Of a DNA stretch of 41,815 bases, positions 40,423-41,815 are shown piece after piece. Every line of letters starts with the position of its first letter. Positions within the stretch are counted from its first letter, which is position 1. The stretch spans positions 1 through 41,815 of the forward strand of contig JAGQUM010000008.1 of NCBI GenBank assembly GCA_020438485.1. The letters are read 5' to 3'. Source of the stretch: Thermoleophilia bacterium (GTDB lineage: Bacteria > Actinomycetota > Thermoleophilia > Miltoncostaeales > Miltoncostaeaceae). The notes beneath the pieces are model-generated. The model saw only the letters and a program-made list of their open reading frames with translations, was not told the DNA's origin and ran no database searches. Both the position numbers and the translations under genes were made by a program.

Positions 40423-41337
40423 GTGGCGAGCCAACGCGACATCAAGCGGCGCATCGACTCGGTGCGCAACACGCGCAAGATCACTCGCGCCATGGAGCTG
40501 GTGGCGTCGGCGAAGCTGCGCCGCGCCCAGGACCGCATCGAGGCCCTGCGCCCGTACGCGGAGAACATGCGCGAGCTGATGGTGCAGGCGGCCGGGCAGT
40601 CCGACGCGACGGCGTCGTTCCCGCTGCTGGAGAAGCGCGACGAGGTCAAGAAGGCCGCGATCGTCACGATCACCGGTGACCGCGGGCTGGCCGGTGCCTT
40701 CAACGTCAACATCCTGCGGGCCGGCTTCGGCGCCGACGCCCAGATGCAGGAGACCGGCACCGACGTGATCTACGTCGGCGTGGGCAAGAAGGGGTCGGGG
40801 ACGCTGCGCTTCCGTCGCAAGCCCATCGACCGCACGTTCGAGGGCTTCTCCAGCGAGCCCCGCTTCTCCGATGCCGAGGCGGTCGCCGACTACGTGTCGG
40901 AGGCGTACACCAACGGCGAGGTCGACCGGGTACTCCTGGTTTACAACGCCTTCAAGTCGGTGATGCAGCAGGAGGTGACGGTCGAGCAGCTGCTGCCGAT
41001 CGAACGCGCCATCGTGTGGCCCCCCGGCGACGTCGACGGTGACGGCGACGTGGACGAGGACGACGCCGCGGCGGCCCGGCCGCTGGTGCTGTTCGAGCCC
41101 AGCGCCGAGGAGGTCCTGCGCGACCTGCTGCCGACGTACGTGAACACCACGATCTTCCGGGCCCTGCTCGAGAGCGCCGCGGCCGAGCACGCCGCGCGCC
41201 GCAGCGCCATGCGCAATGCATCCGACAACGCGGGGGGTCTCATCTCGGACCTCACGCTCAAGATGAACCGGGCCCGCCAGGCCGCCATCACCCAGGAGAT
41301 CCTTGAGGTGGTCGCCGGCGCGGACGCCCTCCAGTAG
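40423..41337 (+). CDS. atpG: ATP synthase F1 subunit gamma with an EF-hand-like acidic loop
   Basis: Central rotor shaft. Family ends are [27 protein letters not shown] and [23 protein letters not shown], the two helices of the rotating coiled coil; [11 protein letters not shown] is near residue 85. Length 304 residues, a little longer than E. coli. At residues 203-214, after [16 protein letters not shown], lies [12 protein letters not shown], which fits the calcium-binding EF-hand/dockerin loop. Other gamma subunits have a variable, often acidic loop at this place. The GTG start at 40423 is 5 bp after atpA. Confidence 0.96.
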   Translation: MASQRDIKRRIDSVRNTRKITRAMELVASAKLRRAQDRIEALRPYAENMRELMVQAAGQSDATASFPLLEKRDEVKKAAIVTITGDRGLAGAFNVNILRAGFGADAQMQETGTDVIYVGVGKKGSGTLRFRRKPIDRTFEGFSSEPRFSDAEAVADYVSEAYTNGEVDRVLLVYNAFKSVMQQEVTVEQLLPIERAIVWPPGDVDGDGDVDEDDAAAARPLVLFEPSAEEVLRDLLPTYVNTTIFRALLESAAAEHAARRSAMRNASDNAGGLISDLTLKMNRARQAAITQEILEVVAGADALQ

Positions 41338-41356
41338 CGGGACGACAAGGAGACCC

Positions 41357-41815
41357 ATGGCAGACAACGCAAGCACCGGCACCGTCCTGGAAATCAAGGG
41401 CGTGGTGCTCGATGTGCGTTTCGACGGACAGCTCCCCGAGATCTACAACGCGCTGGAGATCCCCCGCGAGGACGGCACCACCCTCGTCGCTGAGGTGCAG
41501 CAGCACCTGGGCGACGACAAGGTGCGCGCGGTGGCGTTCGACACCACGGACGGCCTGTCCCGCGGCGCCGCGGTACGCGACACGGGTGCGCCGATCTCGG
41601 TGCCCGTCGGCGAGCGCACGCTGGGCCGCATCTTCAACGTGCTCGGCGAGGTCATCGACGAGGGCGACGCGGTTCCCGAGGGCGACACGTGGCCCATCCA
41701 CCGCAAGGCGCCGGGCTTCGACGAGCTGAACCCCACGGCCGAGATCTTCGAGACGGGCATCAAGGTCGTCGACCTGCTGGCCCCGTACGTGAAGGGCGGC
41801 AAGATCGGCCTGTTC
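41357..41815 (+). CDS. atpD: ATP synthase F1 subunit beta, truncated by the window end
   Basis: Catalytic subunit; 153 residues of about 470 are present. The beta-barrel domain ([26 protein letters not shown]) and the start of the nucleotide domain ([22 protein letters not shown]) are visible; the P-loop GGAGVGKT would follow just beyond the window. AAGGAGA precedes the ATG. atpC would be expected next, outside the window. Confidence 0.97.
   Translation, partial: MADNASTGTVLEIKGVVLDVRFDGQLPEIYNALEIPREDGTTLVAEVQQHLGDDKVRAVAFDTTDGLSRGAAVRDTGAPISVPVGERTLGRIFNVLGEVIDEGDAVPEGDTWPIHRKAPGFDELNPTAEIFETGIKVVDLLAPYVKGGKIGLF

Overview
The window is a continuous stretch of very GC-rich, gene-dense bacterial chromosome, mostly core genes. 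The order rpmE-prfA-prmC ... glyA ... wecA/tagO-atpI-atpBEFHAGD is the arrangement typical of Actinomycetota. Together with a DUF2510 protein, a ParA with the actinobacterial KGGVAKTT P-loop, and an FlhF/PilZ motility segment, this suggests a flagellated, deep-branching actinobacterium; class Thermoleophilia is my best guess. That placement is inferred from gene content, not from a search. I saw no rRNA or tRNA genes, CRISPR array, insertion sequence or prophage.

Layout. 1-3683 (+): end of a motility operon, with the 3' part of flhF, a YcgR-like PilZ protein and four overlapping or closely spaced unrecognised genes. 3742-4740: an exported L,D-transpeptidase. 5031-7254 (-): a TfoX-C protein, the ribosome-associated GTPase HflX and a lipoprotein. 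7396-11434 (+): HtpX protease, a NarL-type two-component pair and a DUF2510 membrane protein. 11506-14133 (+): an SsuABC/TauABC-like ABC importer. 14222-18150 (+): an orphan ParA overlapping an unusual FtsZ, a gamma-glutamyltransferase without a signal peptide, and a 99-residue unknown. 18753-21209 (-): YgfZ, a stand-alone Lon N-terminal domain protein and an OpuAC-like binding lipoprotein. 21295-24307: a 133-residue unknown, HisC and (-) leucyl aminopeptidase. 24612-29186 (+): rpmE, prfA, an unknown gene, prmC, a small zinc-ribbon protein and glyA. 29261-32447 (+): a FIST sensor with a PAS-GGDEF-HD protein. 32619-35706: a CopD-like membrane protein (-), pdxH, upp and a WecA/TagO-type transferase. 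36032 to the end (+): the F-type ATP synthase operon, cut inside atpD.

Themes. Cyclic-di-GMP signalling appears at both ends, as PilZ beside flhF and as a GGDEF protein with an intact active site and product-inhibition site behind a FIST sensor. Translation genes are dense: hflX, rpmE, prfA, prmC and glyA. A recurring TANNNT box lies 6-8 nt before the start codon of at least nine first-in-operon genes, on both strands. This points to widespread leaderless transcription and fixes several start codons.

Most interesting candidates are the translationally coupled ParA-FtsZ pair without ParB (a possible MipZ/PomZ-like division-site system), an EF-hand/dockerin-like acidic loop in the ATP synthase gamma subunit, the unknown gene locked between prfA and prmC, the four unknown genes behind flhF-pilZ, and the hairpins in the rpmE leader.
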